A stretch of DNA of 64,000 nt from the NCBI RefSeq assembly GCF_022701255.1, contig NZ_CP031705.1, positions 2,989,501 to 3,053,500 on the forward strand, in the 5' to 3' direction. A program made the position numbers and the translations under genes. The notes beneath the pieces were generated by a model. It worked only from the letters and a program-made list of their open reading frames with translations, was not told the DNA's origin and did no database searches. Position 1 is the first letter of the stretch; the number at the start of each line of letters is the position of its first letter. This document shows, in pieces, positions 53,512-61,987 of the stretch. Origin of the DNA: Microcoleus vaginatus HSN003 (GTDB lineage: Bacteria; Cyanobacteriota; Cyanobacteriia; Cyanobacteriales; Microcoleaceae).

Positions 53512-54993
53512 ATGATTCGATCACACAGACGGCAAGCTATTATCGGTTTAGTGGTAGCCCTAGGGATAATCATCGGGAATTTCATGTTTCCGGGCCTGAA
53601 TGTAGCGCCGGCATTTGCTCAAGCCAAATTTAAGGATGTTAACGACCATTGGGCGCAAGCTTGTATTGAGGAGTTAGCAGAGAAAAAAATTATCAGTGGC
53701 TACTACGAAGACGGCACTTTTCGCCCGAATCGCCCCGTCAGCCGCGCTGAGTTTGCGGCGATGGTTCGCATGGCTTTTCCCGATGCCAAAACCGTCCGCG
53801 CTCCGATCGACTTTGCAGATATTCCTACAAATTACTGGGGTTTTAAAGCAATTCGAGAAGCTTATCAGACGGGTTTTATGTCTGGATACAGTGGCAGTAT
53901 CTTTAACCCGACTTTGAATATTACCCGCTGGCAGGCTTTGGTAGCTTTAACCAGCGGCTTGAAATATACACCTACGGGGTCGGCGACTGAGGTTTTGGAG
54001 GCGAGTTTTGAGGATGCGTCGCAAATTCCCGAACTGGCCAGAAGTGCGATCGCCGCCGCCACAGAAAAACAACTTGTGGTCAATTATCCGGCTGTTAAAC
54101 AGCTAGAACCTACTCGGAATGTTACTCGCGCCGAAGTCGCAACTTTTTTCTGTCAGGCGATCGCCAAACCCGGCCAAACTGCCTTAGTTCCTGCCGAATA
54201 TATCGCCCAAGTTCCGGCGAATATCGGCCCCCCGAGAACCACAGAAATCTCAGAAGCTGGGAAAGTTCGGGCGGAAGTTTCTTTCGTAAAAGAAGCAGAA
54301 AATGCTAAAAATCTCCGCATCAGAATTATCCGGGATCGTAAAAGTTTATTAGAAGAACCCGTGCTGATTTCAACTCGTTCTCTAGTAGATAACCCCGACC
54401 AAAAAGCCAGCGAAGAAATATCAGAAGGACGTTTTTTATCGCTGCGAATCCGTGATTTAGACGGCGACAAGGAACCGGAAGTTCTGGCAGATTTAGTGTC
54501 AATCAAAAGCGGCGTCCGCTGCTGCAATTATTCGTTTATTTACCGCTACGACTCGGCAGCTAACAAATACACTCATATCAAGCATTTCTGGGGCAATGTG
54601 AGTTACGAAATAGTGGATTTTGGCAAAAATGATATCCCAGAGTTTAAGAGTCAGGACGGCAGATTTTCCGAGGCTTTTACAAATTACGCTGATTCTCGCT
54701 TTCCGCTGCAAATTTGGCAGTACCGCCAAGGTAAAATGCAAGATGTTAGCAAAGAGTATCCGGTGGAAGTATACACGAATTCTGCTGAGCTTTGGCTAGA
54801 ATCTAACAAGCGTTTGAGTGAAAATGGGGAGGTGAAAGGGGTTTTGGCGGCCTTCATGGCGAACAAGTATGTCATGGGCCAGGAGGCGGAAGGTTGGCAG
54901 TTATTGGAGAGAGTTTATCAAGGGCGCGATCGCACTGAATTCTTTGGGAAGTTGCGGGAGTTTTTGGTAAGTAGGGGTTATGGTAGTAAGTAG
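53512..54993 (+). CDS. SLH-domain surface protein
   Basis: 493 residues. An N-terminal signal (LVVALGIIIGNFMFPGLNVAPAFAQ) ends in an AxA-like site. Three S-layer homology repeats follow: KFKDVNDHWAQACIEELAEK (residues about 40-90), DIPTNYWGFKAIREAYQTGF (about 100-150), and a third with NVTRAEVATFFCQAIAK (about 165-220). SLH repeats bind cell-wall polymers and anchor the protein. The remaining C-terminal 270 residues have beta-rich sequence (RIRDLDGDKEPEVLADL) like VCBS/FG-GAP repeats and no known domain. AGGAG-type site precedes the ATG. Confidence 0.88.
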   Translation: MIRSHRRQAIIGLVVALGIIIGNFMFPGLNVAPAFAQAKFKDVNDHWAQACIEELAEKKIISGYYEDGTFRPNRPVSRAEFAAMVRMAFPDAKTVRAPIDFADIPTNYWGFKAIREAYQTGFMSGYSGSIFNPTLNITRWQALVALTSGLKYTPTGSATEVLEASFEDASQIPELARSAIAAATEKQLVVNYPAVKQLEPTRNVTRAEVATFFCQAIAKPGQTALVPAEYIAQVPANIGPPRTTEISEAGKVRAEVSFVKEAENAKNLRIRIIRDRKSLLEEPVLISTRSLVDNPDQKASEEISEGRFLSLRIRDLDGDKEPEVLADLVSIKSGVRCCNYSFIYRYDSAANKYTHIKHFWGNVSYEIVDFGKNDIPEFKSQDGRFSEAFTNYADSRFPLQIWQYRQGKMQDVSKEYPVEVYTNSAELWLESNKRLSENGEVKGVLAAFMANKYVMGQEAEGWQLLERVYQGRDRTEFFGKLREFLVSRGYGSK

Positions 54994-55621
54994 ATTTGCA
55001 GGTCTTCAAGCGCCGATGAACGCGGATTAAGGCGGATAGTGTCTGTAGGGCGGGTTTGACGAATAATATCTAATTTTCACTAACAATATTACTAAACCCG
55101 CCCCCACACAACAGATAACCCACGTCAAATTTTACTTCGATACTAATCCAAAAAATGTACATGATGATTTACCCCTTTGTGGGGGCGGGTTATTTAAATC
55201 TTTAGTTACAGGCACGTATTGTGGGTAAAACCTGCTCTTACAGATAGCAGGAAAGTTGACATTTCGATTTAAATCGCCGAGTTATATAAAAAAATAATTT
55301 ACCACCAAAGTTTAGTATTAAGCTAATCCGCCTTGAAATTCCCTGGCAAAATAAATTTTTACTCTTGTGGGTGGGCAGGAGATCCCGGCCTCAACATATA
55401 ATTTAAATGCACAACAGCTTATACGTCAAGATAGTACCGTAAAATACCTACTTTTTATCAGCTAAATTCCCTATTAAAATATTCATCTAATTTATGCCCA
55501 CATATTAATTTGTTTAAATAAACTAAATTTACTAACAAGGTGTGAAAAAATGCAAAGGGCTGTCGCTTTTTAGACCCTAAGCTAAAATAAAGAGAAAATC
55601 TCAGATATTTAATCACGGAAA
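54994..55621. other. Intergenic region with GGGCGGGTTT inverted repeat
   Basis: About 630 bp without a supported gene. GGGCGGGTTT at 55048-55057 and AAACCCGCCC at 55094-55103 form an interrupted inverted repeat, and GGGGGCGGGTTA recurs at 55181-55192. The rest is AT-rich. The short frame 55458-55694 on the minus strand has no protein-like features. Confidence 0.55.
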
Positions 55622-56296
55622 ATGGTATATCCACCTGCACCTTGGAATCTGCAAGGTTATGCTGTTCAGACTTTACAATTGGTAGATGTGGCACGAGTGC
55701 GCCCCTTGGTTCCCTCTGAGTTAGAAATTGTCTCTTTATTGCCAGGAAAAACCCTAGGCGGCATTTATATATCGTCCTACGGGTTGGGTTCGGTGATGGA
55801 GTACAATGAGTTAATTGTAGTTAGCGCGATCGCCAATTATGCTGGAAAATGGGGCGCTTGGATTTCCCACATCTACGTAGACAATCCTAACTCCGTAGCC
55901 GGCGGACGGGAAATTTGGGGGCTTCCTAAAGAATTAGCTCAATTTAGTTGGGAAGGTAGCGATTCGGTAAAGGCCGCACCCCTAGGCTACCGCGTCACAG
56001 TTAGCCAAGAAAACCGTCAACTGTGCAGCCTCAATTACAGCAAGCAAACTTTAGCCTTACCGCTGCCTTTTAGCGGAAATGTTTTCAGCGCTGACCGCAG
56101 CAATTTGCTGTTGTTTAAAGGAGGATTACAGTCTCGCAGCGGTTTGATTAAAGGCCAATTAGAAGTGGCAGAAGAAAGTCCTTTTGTTAGTTTAAACTTA
56201 GGTCAGCCCTTGCTAACCGTTGCCTGCGAAGATATGCGTTTAACAGTCGGTGCGCCGGAAGTTGTGGGAAACAGAGCCGTTGAATTCAGTTATTAG
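55622..56296 (+). CDS. Acetoacetate decarboxylase-like protein
   Basis: 224 residues. The pattern YPPAPWNLQGYAVQTLQLVD, LGGIYISSYGLGSVMEYNEL, ISHIYVDNPNSVAGGREIWGLPKELAQF matches the ADC-like superfamily. ADC enzymes use an active-site lysine for decarboxylation; here a lysine occurs in the GLPKELA segment, and Arg/Glu residues in GGREIWG correspond to the substrate pocket. The real substrate in cyanobacteria is unknown. Possible relation to lipid or pigment metabolism is speculative. Confidence 0.85.
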   Translation: MVYPPAPWNLQGYAVQTLQLVDVARVRPLVPSELEIVSLLPGKTLGGIYISSYGLGSVMEYNELIVVSAIANYAGKWGAWISHIYVDNPNSVAGGREIWGLPKELAQFSWEGSDSVKAAPLGYRVTVSQENRQLCSLNYSKQTLALPLPFSGNVFSADRSNLLLFKGGLQSRSGLIKGQLEVAEESPFVSLNLGQPLLTVACEDMRLTVGAPEVVGNRAVEFSY

Positions 56297-56342
56297 CTGT
56301 AAACTGCGGGTCTTCGTCCTCAACCTAAAAAAACAGAACAGC

Positions 56343-56500
56343 CAGAAACCCGGTTTCTTGAAGAAGCCGGGTTTCTGTCGCGGCGTATTAGTTTGAGCTA
56401 CTTACTAATCTTTTTGAGGAGTTAGGCATCAAACGGCTAAAAACCGGGTTTTTTCCTAAATGCGTCGTTGCGACATCCGAGAAACCGGGTTTTTTTTCGT
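56343..56500. repeat. AAACCCGGTTTCTTG hairpins
   Basis: A long hairpin CAGAAACCCGGTTTCTTGAA with its complement at 56343-56377, followed by further copies of AAACCGGGTTTTTT at about 56443 and 56481. It lies between the ADC-like gene and the convergent carotenoid-protein gene, and is a well-known repeat type in filamentous cyanobacteria. It can act as a terminator. Confidence 0.75.
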
Positions 56501-56511
56501 AAGTCCTATTT

Positions 56512-56991
56512 TTAAATGCCAGCCCCCGGAGCGGCTTCAGCACCCATTACTAAAACTGTACCGCGAAGGAAATCAATTTGCTGCTGAAAGTCCATCGCTT
56601 GAACCTTTCCTAATAAAGCTTTTCCTGCTTCTGGAAATTCATAGTCGGGAGGCATGGGTATAATAGTTCCTTCGTCCATTCCTAATGCTAAGAAATACCA
56701 AAAAGCCAGCTTAGTTTCAGGGCTCATCGAGCCGTACATCCGGCTGATTTCAGTATTGGCTTTTGAGGCAATGTCGCGCATTACTTGTAGTTGTTCTTCG
56801 TGGGGCAGCGGTTTGACTTGATCGAACAAACCCTGAGCGATTTCGGAACCGGAAGCACCGGGAGCCGCTGGCGTTATTGACTTGCCCATTTCGGTGTAAA
56901 CAAACCACAGCAAAGCTAATTGGTCGTCTACACTCAAGCTCTGAATATCTGCTTTTCCTTGGTCGTAAGCACCGGAAGTAGTAAATGTCAT
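56512..56991 (-). CDS. Helical carotenoid protein (OCP N-terminal-domain homologue)
   Basis: 159 residues corresponding to the N-terminal helical domain of the orange carotenoid protein; the C-terminal NTF2-like domain is absent. Patterns: LSVDDQLALLWFVYTEMGKSITPAAPG, FDQVKPLPHEEQLQVMRDIAS, KLAFWYFLALGMDEGTIIPMP and QQQIDFLRGTVLVMG. Such helical carotenoid proteins bind a ketocarotenoid, quench singlet oxygen or phycobilisomes. A GGAGG site six bases before ATG. The Ala/Pro-rich C-terminus PGAGI is short. No CTDH or FRP gene is seen nearby. Confidence 0.93.
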   Translation of the reverse strand: MTFTTSGAYDQGKADIQSLSVDDQLALLWFVYTEMGKSITPAAPGASGSEIAQGLFDQVKPLPHEEQLQVMRDIASKANTEISRMYGSMSPETKLAFWYFLALGMDEGTIIPMPPDYEFPEAGKALLGKVQAMDFQQQIDFLRGTVLVMGAEAAPGAGI

Positions 56992-57277
56992 TCAAGCCTC
57001 CAAAATAATATGTATTGCTCAGCTTTCTTAGTTAGAAAACTTTTTTTTTTGCTACTTAGTTAAAGTACCTAATAAATAGTGATGCTAGAATCTTGCTTAA
57101 GGCAGATATGATCCCGGACATAAGTTCGTTGAGTAAACTCACCAAAATTGGGAAAATTTGCAACCAAAGGATGAGGAAAATTTGACAAGATTGTTGTGAG
57201 CTGTGATCCAGATTAGGATTGTTTAGCCGATCGACGATCGCCTATAATCGCAACAGACCTCTATTTAGGTGGCTGTT

Positions 57278-57865
57278 ATGTCGATCGCAACTGCAAAACG
57301 CTTCACCATAGCGGAATATCACCGCCTGACAGAACTGGGGTTCTTTGGTGAGGACGATCGAGTTGAGTTAATCAAGGGAGAACTTGTGAAAATGGCAGCT
57401 AAAGGTACCGCTCACGAAACCTGTCTGAGAAGATTATTGCGGGAATTAAGCGCCATAGTAGCAGAGCGGGCAACTTTACAGTGTCAATCTCCCATCGTTT
57501 TACCGACAAACAGCGAACCTGAACCTGATTTTTCGCTCGTACAAAATCGCCCTGACGACTATCTATCCTCTCACCCCTGTCCAGGGGATATACTGTTGCT
57601 GATTGAGATTGCAGATTCTTCTTTGAGTTACGACAAACAGGTTAAGCTCCCCCTTTATGCTGAAGCCGGAATCTCTAACTATTGGATATTTAATTTATCA
57701 CAAACTTGCTTGGAATGTTACAGCGAGCCGTATCAGAATGCCCCTGGCCAATTTGGTTATCGCAGGACGCTGATTTTTCTGCCCAACGAGTCTGTTAATC
57801 TGCCTTATTTTCACGACTTGGCGCTCGATTTATCGAGAGTGTTTCCGCCAACTATAGAATCCTGA
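57278..57865 (+). CDS. Uma2-family endonuclease-like protein
   Basis: About 195 residues. The same family as the gene at 31117: RFTIAEYHRLTELGFFGEDD, ELIKGELVKMAAKGTAHETC, SEPEPDFSLVQ, and ILLLIEIADSSLSYDKQVKLPLYAEAGISNYWIFN (residues about 110-145) with the PD-(D/E)XK-type acidic and Lys residues. The frame extends to GTG 57269, but ATG 57278 is preferred. Nuclease function is predicted by fold; cellular role unknown. Confidence 0.88.
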   Translation: MSIATAKRFTIAEYHRLTELGFFGEDDRVELIKGELVKMAAKGTAHETCLRRLLRELSAIVAERATLQCQSPIVLPTNSEPEPDFSLVQNRPDDYLSSHPCPGDILLLIEIADSSLSYDKQVKLPLYAEAGISNYWIFNLSQTCLECYSEPYQNAPGQFGYRRTLIFLPNESVNLPYFHDLALDLSRVFPPTIES

Positions 57866-57892
57866 AGGACTCTGATATTATTCCAAAGAAAA

Positions 57893-57915
57893 TAGGCTGG
57901 CAAACAGCCAGCCTA
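57893..57915. terminator. Hairpin between convergent genes
   Basis: Perfect arms TAGGCTGGC and GCCAGCCTA around AAACA, just between the ends of the Uma2 gene and the large membrane-protein gene. AT-rich sequence on both sides suits bidirectional termination. Confidence 0.75.
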
Positions 57916-57951
57916 GAATCAGGAGAACTTTATTTCCCATTCGTGGAAAGT

Positions 57952-60900
57952 CTAGCTAAACAAACCCGAAATACCACCGACTGCTATTGCTCCAGCCAAA
58001 GCAGAAACAACCACAGAAGTCAGAGCCGTACCGAACAGCCACCAAGCAGCAGTTGCTGCGGCTTCGCGCGCATCTTCTCCTTGCTGCTTGGTCTTTTTCT
58101 TGAGCTCTTTGATGCGTTTTTTGGCTTCTGTTTGTAAGCGTTCGGAGCGCAATAAAACGCTGTCCCGGGCTCCTTCCATTTGGTCAACAATTCGGTGAGC
58201 GTCAGTCTCGGAAATATCGGAACGAGAACTCAGCAGGGCAACTAAAGTACCGCGATCGAACTCACCTAAACGCTCTTTAATCGCGTCAAATCCGGCCTGC
58301 GGGTCGTCAAACACTTTGCGGAAGTCCCGCTTGATGCCTTCGTAGTTGAGCTCTGGTCGATCGAGCGAATTGAGGTAATCCCGAATTTTCCCGAAAATAC
58401 CATCCATTGCTGACTGAAACTTGTCCTGAACCATTTGAACTTGTTCGACAATTTGGTTGCGGACAGATCCAATTTGGTCGGCAATTTGGTTAGCTTCCTC
58501 TTCCGAGATGTCTTCCCGCTGCGACAGCAATGCTACTAGAGTATCGCGGTCAAAGTGCTTCACGCGATCGCCCAAACTTTGGATCCCCATTCCCGGCTCA
58601 CTAAAGAGCAACTGCAAATCGCGTTTGATGCCTTCAGGATTGAGCGCTTCCTTGTCCGTATTCCGCAAGTAATTTTCCAAACTTCCTTGGAAATCGCGGA
58701 CTGTTTTTTGAGCGCGAGATGCCAAGCGGCGGGGCGATTTCACGATGCTGCGAATCGAATCTTGCACGCGATCGATCGTCCGATTGATCTGTTCTTCGCT
58801 CAAATCTTCCCGTTGCGACAGCAGCTTGACCAAAGTTTCGCGATCGACCTGAGAAAGTCTTTCCCGAAGTGCCAAAGTACCCTCTTTCGGATTTTCAAAC
58901 AATTTAGTCAAATCCCGATTGATGCCTTCTGGATCAAGTTCATCGAGGTTTGTATTCCGCAGGTACTCGCCAATTTTTCCAGTAACTTCCTCGTACTGTT
59001 GCTTAGCTCTATCTGCCACCATTTGCGGCGCGTGGATAATGTTATCGCGCACAGATTCCATCCGGTCGATCGCCTGATTTATCTGTTCTTCGCTGAGGTC
59101 TTGGCGCTGTGACAGCAACTGCACCAGCGTATCGCGGTCGAATTGGGACAAGCGTTCTCTCAGTGATTTCAATCCGGCTTCCGGGTCGCTTAAAAGCGTT
59201 TGAAACTCGCGCTCGATCGCTTCTGGATTGAGTTCTTCCTTATTAGTATTGCGGAGATAGTCTTCTACCTTTTGCCGCAATTCTTGCGCTTTCGATTTCG
59301 CTTGCTCTTGCAATTCTTGAGCTCTAGAAATCACGCGATCGCGCGAACTTTCGAGCCGCCCGATTAACTGATCGGCTTCCTCTGGACTGAAATCTTCCCG
59401 CTGACCGAGCAACTGCACCAAAGTATCGCGGTTAAACTGAGACAGGCGATCGCGCAAAGCCTCAAAACCAGCATCCCGGTCTTCCAAAAGCGCTTGGAAA
59501 TCCCGTTCAATACCTTCAGGATTCAGCTCATCTTTGCCAGTCGATCGCAAATAATTCTCAATCCGGCTGCGTAAATCTTGAGACTGTTCTTCACCAGCAG
59601 CAGCTTGCACAATTTCCAACACTTCTTGGCGGACAGCTTCAAGCTGTTCGGCAATTTCCGCCGCCTGTTCGGGAGCAAACCCCTCACGGCGGCCCAGAAT
59701 CCCTACAAAATAATCGGGATTAAACAGCTCTAACTGGCGCAAAACTGCTCCCGGAGAAGCTTCCGGGTCGTAAATAACATCCCTAAATTCCTGCTTGATT
59801 GTCTCCCGGTTGAGATGCCAAGGTTGGGTATTCAGCAAGTAGTTTTCCACATCAGCCTTAGCTGTATTGAAAGGCAGCGCAGGCACTTTGTCGCCCACCT
59901 TAGAAGCCAAAGATTTAGCTTGTTCCGTCCCTTTGGCTGTCAGTTGCTGCAACTGACCAGTGATTTTTTCAACATCCAAATCCGACAAATCCGTCCGCGA
60001 CAACACAGTGTTCACAAGAGCTTCCACACCCAACTGCATCGCTCGCTTCATGCCGCCTGAGCCCGATTCCGATGTACTTTCCAGAATTTGAGACAGCTTG
60101 GCGTTGAGTTCGTCAGACTTCAGCAAATCCGGAGCCGCAAACTTGAGAAAATCAACCAACTCTAAATTCGGGTCTTTTTGCTCTTGCTGCTTGCCGAATG
60201 TTTGCTTCCAAACGCCTTCGAGTTGGTCGGCAACTTGAGTTATTTCCTCTTGAGAAAAGTCTGTCCGACTCTTAATTAAATCCACAAAAGTCTGGCGGTT
60301 AACATTATTCAGAACGTCGCTTCCCGCAAGAGATTTGATATCTGCATCGCCCAGCAACTTTTCAAATTGACCGCGAATTTCTTTAACATCTAGTTTCGGT
60401 AACTGCAAAGCACCCACATAATCTTGCAGTGTTTCGCGAATGCTCTCCGGGTCTACCGCCGAACTCAATTCGCGGCGGACAGCGGCAACAGATGCCTCTA
60501 CAGTGTTGACCATTTGGTCGCTGGCCATCTTGCCGCCGATCGCTGCACCAGCAGTACCCATGACGCCTTGAACGCCTGAAAAAGCAGTTTTTATCAAGGA
60601 ACCGATCATCGAACCGACGGCGCTAGAACCGAGCCACACCAGCGTTAAAAAGTACGCAGCCCAGATTACCACACCAATAATTGCCGCTCCATCTACCGAG
60701 GCAATTGAAGTTAGTTTGACTGCCAGAAAACAAGCCAAAAATAAAGCCAGGTTAACGGTGACTAAAATCCAACCCCCGACTAAACCTTCGATTTTCCGAA
60801 CTTTAGTGCCTAAACTTTCTGACTCATCATCATCGTCACCGTCGGGCAAAGCCTCGTCCCAATTTGAGATTTTGGCAGCTATCGAGAAATTTGTTAACAG

Positions 60901-61077
60901 GAATTGGAAGCCGAAAGCCATAATGACTCCGGCGATTAATGCCACGAAAAACTGCGGGCTTAAAAACATCAGCCCTCCGATATCGGGGTGGTCAAATGGC
61001 ACATCTATTTCTACTGGCATTTGGGAAATATTGAGTTTGGGACTGTACAGCGACATTAATAACTCGCTTTCTAACAT
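57952..61077 (-). CDS. Large membrane protein with about eight internal 90-105-residue repeats
   Basis: 1041 residues, family not recognised. The N-terminus has three to four transmembrane spans (FFVALIAGVIMAFGFQFLL, WILVTVNLALFLACFLAVKL, IIGVVIWAAYFLTLVWLG) separated by an acidic DGDDDDESES loop. The long middle holds about eight diverged repeats whose core is RDTLVQLLSQREDLSEEQIN, each with YLRNT...LNPEGIERDFQ before it. A last hydrophobic span (WWLFGTALTSVVVSALAGAI) ends the protein. Repeats are helical and charged and lie on one side of the membrane. AGGAGGT precedes the ATG. Function unknown. Confidence 0.8.
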   Translation of the reverse strand: MLESELLMSLYSPKLNISQMPVEIDVPFDHPDIGGLMFLSPQFFVALIAGVIMAFGFQFLLTNFSIAAKISNWDEALPDGDDDDESESLGTKVRKIEGLVGGWILVTVNLALFLACFLAVKLTSIASVDGAAIIGVVIWAAYFLTLVWLGSSAVGSMIGSLIKTAFSGVQGVMGTAGAAIGGKMASDQMVNTVEASVAAVRRELSSAVDPESIRETLQDYVGALQLPKLDVKEIRGQFEKLLGDADIKSLAGSDVLNNVNRQTFVDLIKSRTDFSQEEITQVADQLEGVWKQTFGKQQEQKDPNLELVDFLKFAAPDLLKSDELNAKLSQILESTSESGSGGMKRAMQLGVEALVNTVLSRTDLSDLDVEKITGQLQQLTAKGTEQAKSLASKVGDKVPALPFNTAKADVENYLLNTQPWHLNRETIKQEFRDVIYDPEASPGAVLRQLELFNPDYFVGILGRREGFAPEQAAEIAEQLEAVRQEVLEIVQAAAGEEQSQDLRSRIENYLRSTGKDELNPEGIERDFQALLEDRDAGFEALRDRLSQFNRDTLVQLLGQREDFSPEEADQLIGRLESSRDRVISRAQELQEQAKSKAQELRQKVEDYLRNTNKEELNPEAIEREFQTLLSDPEAGLKSLRERLSQFDRDTLVQLLSQRQDLSEEQINQAIDRMESVRDNIIHAPQMVADRAKQQYEEVTGKIGEYLRNTNLDELDPEGINRDLTKLFENPKEGTLALRERLSQVDRETLVKLLSQREDLSEEQINRTIDRVQDSIRSIVKSPRRLASRAQKTVRDFQGSLENYLRNTDKEALNPEGIKRDLQLLFSEPGMGIQSLGDRVKHFDRDTLVALLSQREDISEEEANQIADQIGSVRNQIVEQVQMVQDKFQSAMDGIFGKIRDYLNSLDRPELNYEGIKRDFRKVFDDPQAGFDAIKERLGEFDRGTLVALLSSRSDISETDAHRIVDQMEGARDSVLLRSERLQTEAKKRIKELKKKTKQQGEDAREAAATAAWWLFGTALTSVVVSALAGAIAVGGISGLFS

Positions 61078-61594
61078 AAATTACCTCCTACACTTTTATG
61101 CCGAGTTAGGCATAGCAAAACTTTACCCCAACTTTCTTTAGCGGGGATTTTGTAATCTTTAGATGATGGTTTGTTTTGGTCAGGCTTAATCTTACGGAAG
61201 CCCTTATTAGTGAAATTGGGATGAGCCGTAAATCACTTCTCTAGTGATCTCATCCTTACTGCTTATTATGCTTGTGGAAGGTAAAAAATAAATCCGTCTA
61301 AAGTCAGAAATTAGTTTTTATGAGACTGGTAGCAGCAGAGTTCGCATAAAACGGGCAAGTTTGAGGCGGGGGGCGATCGCCACCAATGATCAATAGTAGT
61401 AAAGTGCGATGTGGTACACTCTAAATATCGTAGAGTACGCTACCTACTTAAGGATTCCGTTTGATTTTTAGGTTCAAAACGAGCTAGTAATTCCGAGGGA
61501 TTGAGCTGCATAATCACTCTGGTGCGATCGAGGGTTTCTAAATCTAATTACAGGCAATTCAACAAACAGGATATCGGGTGCGCCGCCGCCTAGG
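61078..61594. other. Intergenic region upstream of the 1041-residue gene
   Basis: Roughly 520 bp without a supported gene. It contains an NtcA-like GTA-N8-TAC (61430-61443) that lies about 350 bp from the nearest start and so is doubtful. A short frame at 61474-61698 (minus) is not protein-like. Its promoter role for the large gene is unproven. Confidence 0.35.
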
Positions 61595-61987
61595 CTACGA
61601 ATTTTTGCCGCAGCATTTACCCTCGCAGTTGCGAATGCTGCGAATACAGCCGTACTCCTCGAAACGCTGGCTGTGTTTGCGAACAGTAGGATAGGCAAGT
61701 AAATTGAAAGGAATTCCGGTTAGTTTGTAAAGCAATCGACCAGCAGCATGAACAATATCCCAAATTTCGCTTAAATTAGGTTCTCGAACAAATTCTCCTA
61801 TTTCATCTTTTAAGGCAAGCCACTGAGATTGCACAGTAGGAGAGTGACAATTATCAAATACTGCCATACCTTTTTCGTAATTTTGCCAAATTTTATTCAT
61901 ATATTTAATCAAATCCGCCTCACGTCTGATAATATCAGAAGTTAATCTAAGATTACAATCATCCGGTATTTTAAGGAAATCAGCCAT
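61595..61987 (-). CDS. Conserved-looking hypothetical protein divergent from proS
   Basis: 130 residues of no recognised family. The composition is protein-like: helical charged N-terminus ([33 protein letters not shown]), then [19 protein letters not shown], and a Cys-rich end ([18 protein letters not shown]) with four cysteines that could bind metal. Its ATG shares the CATG palindrome with the proS start on the other strand, so either a start at Met30 (61900) is true or the two genes overlap by two bases head to head. Confidence in the N-terminus is low. Confidence 0.55.
   Translation of the reverse strand: MADFLKIPDDCNLRLTSDIIRREADLIKYMNKIWQNYEKGMAVFDNCHSPTVQSQWLALKDEIGEFVREPNLSEIWDIVHAAGRLLYKLTGIPFNLLAYPTVRKHSQRFEEYGCIRSIRNCEGKCCGKNS

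Noticed and set aside
61430..61443. NtcA-like site GTA-N8-TAC
   Set aside because: Matches the consensus, but it is over 500 bp from proS and about 350 bp from the large membrane-protein gene, with no well-placed -10 box. Probably chance.
61474..61698. 74-codon minus-strand frame overlapping the 130-residue protein
   Set aside because: Low-complexity Ala/Arg sequence; the frame at 61595-61987 is far more protein-like. A frameshift joining them was considered but no supporting similarity is visible.
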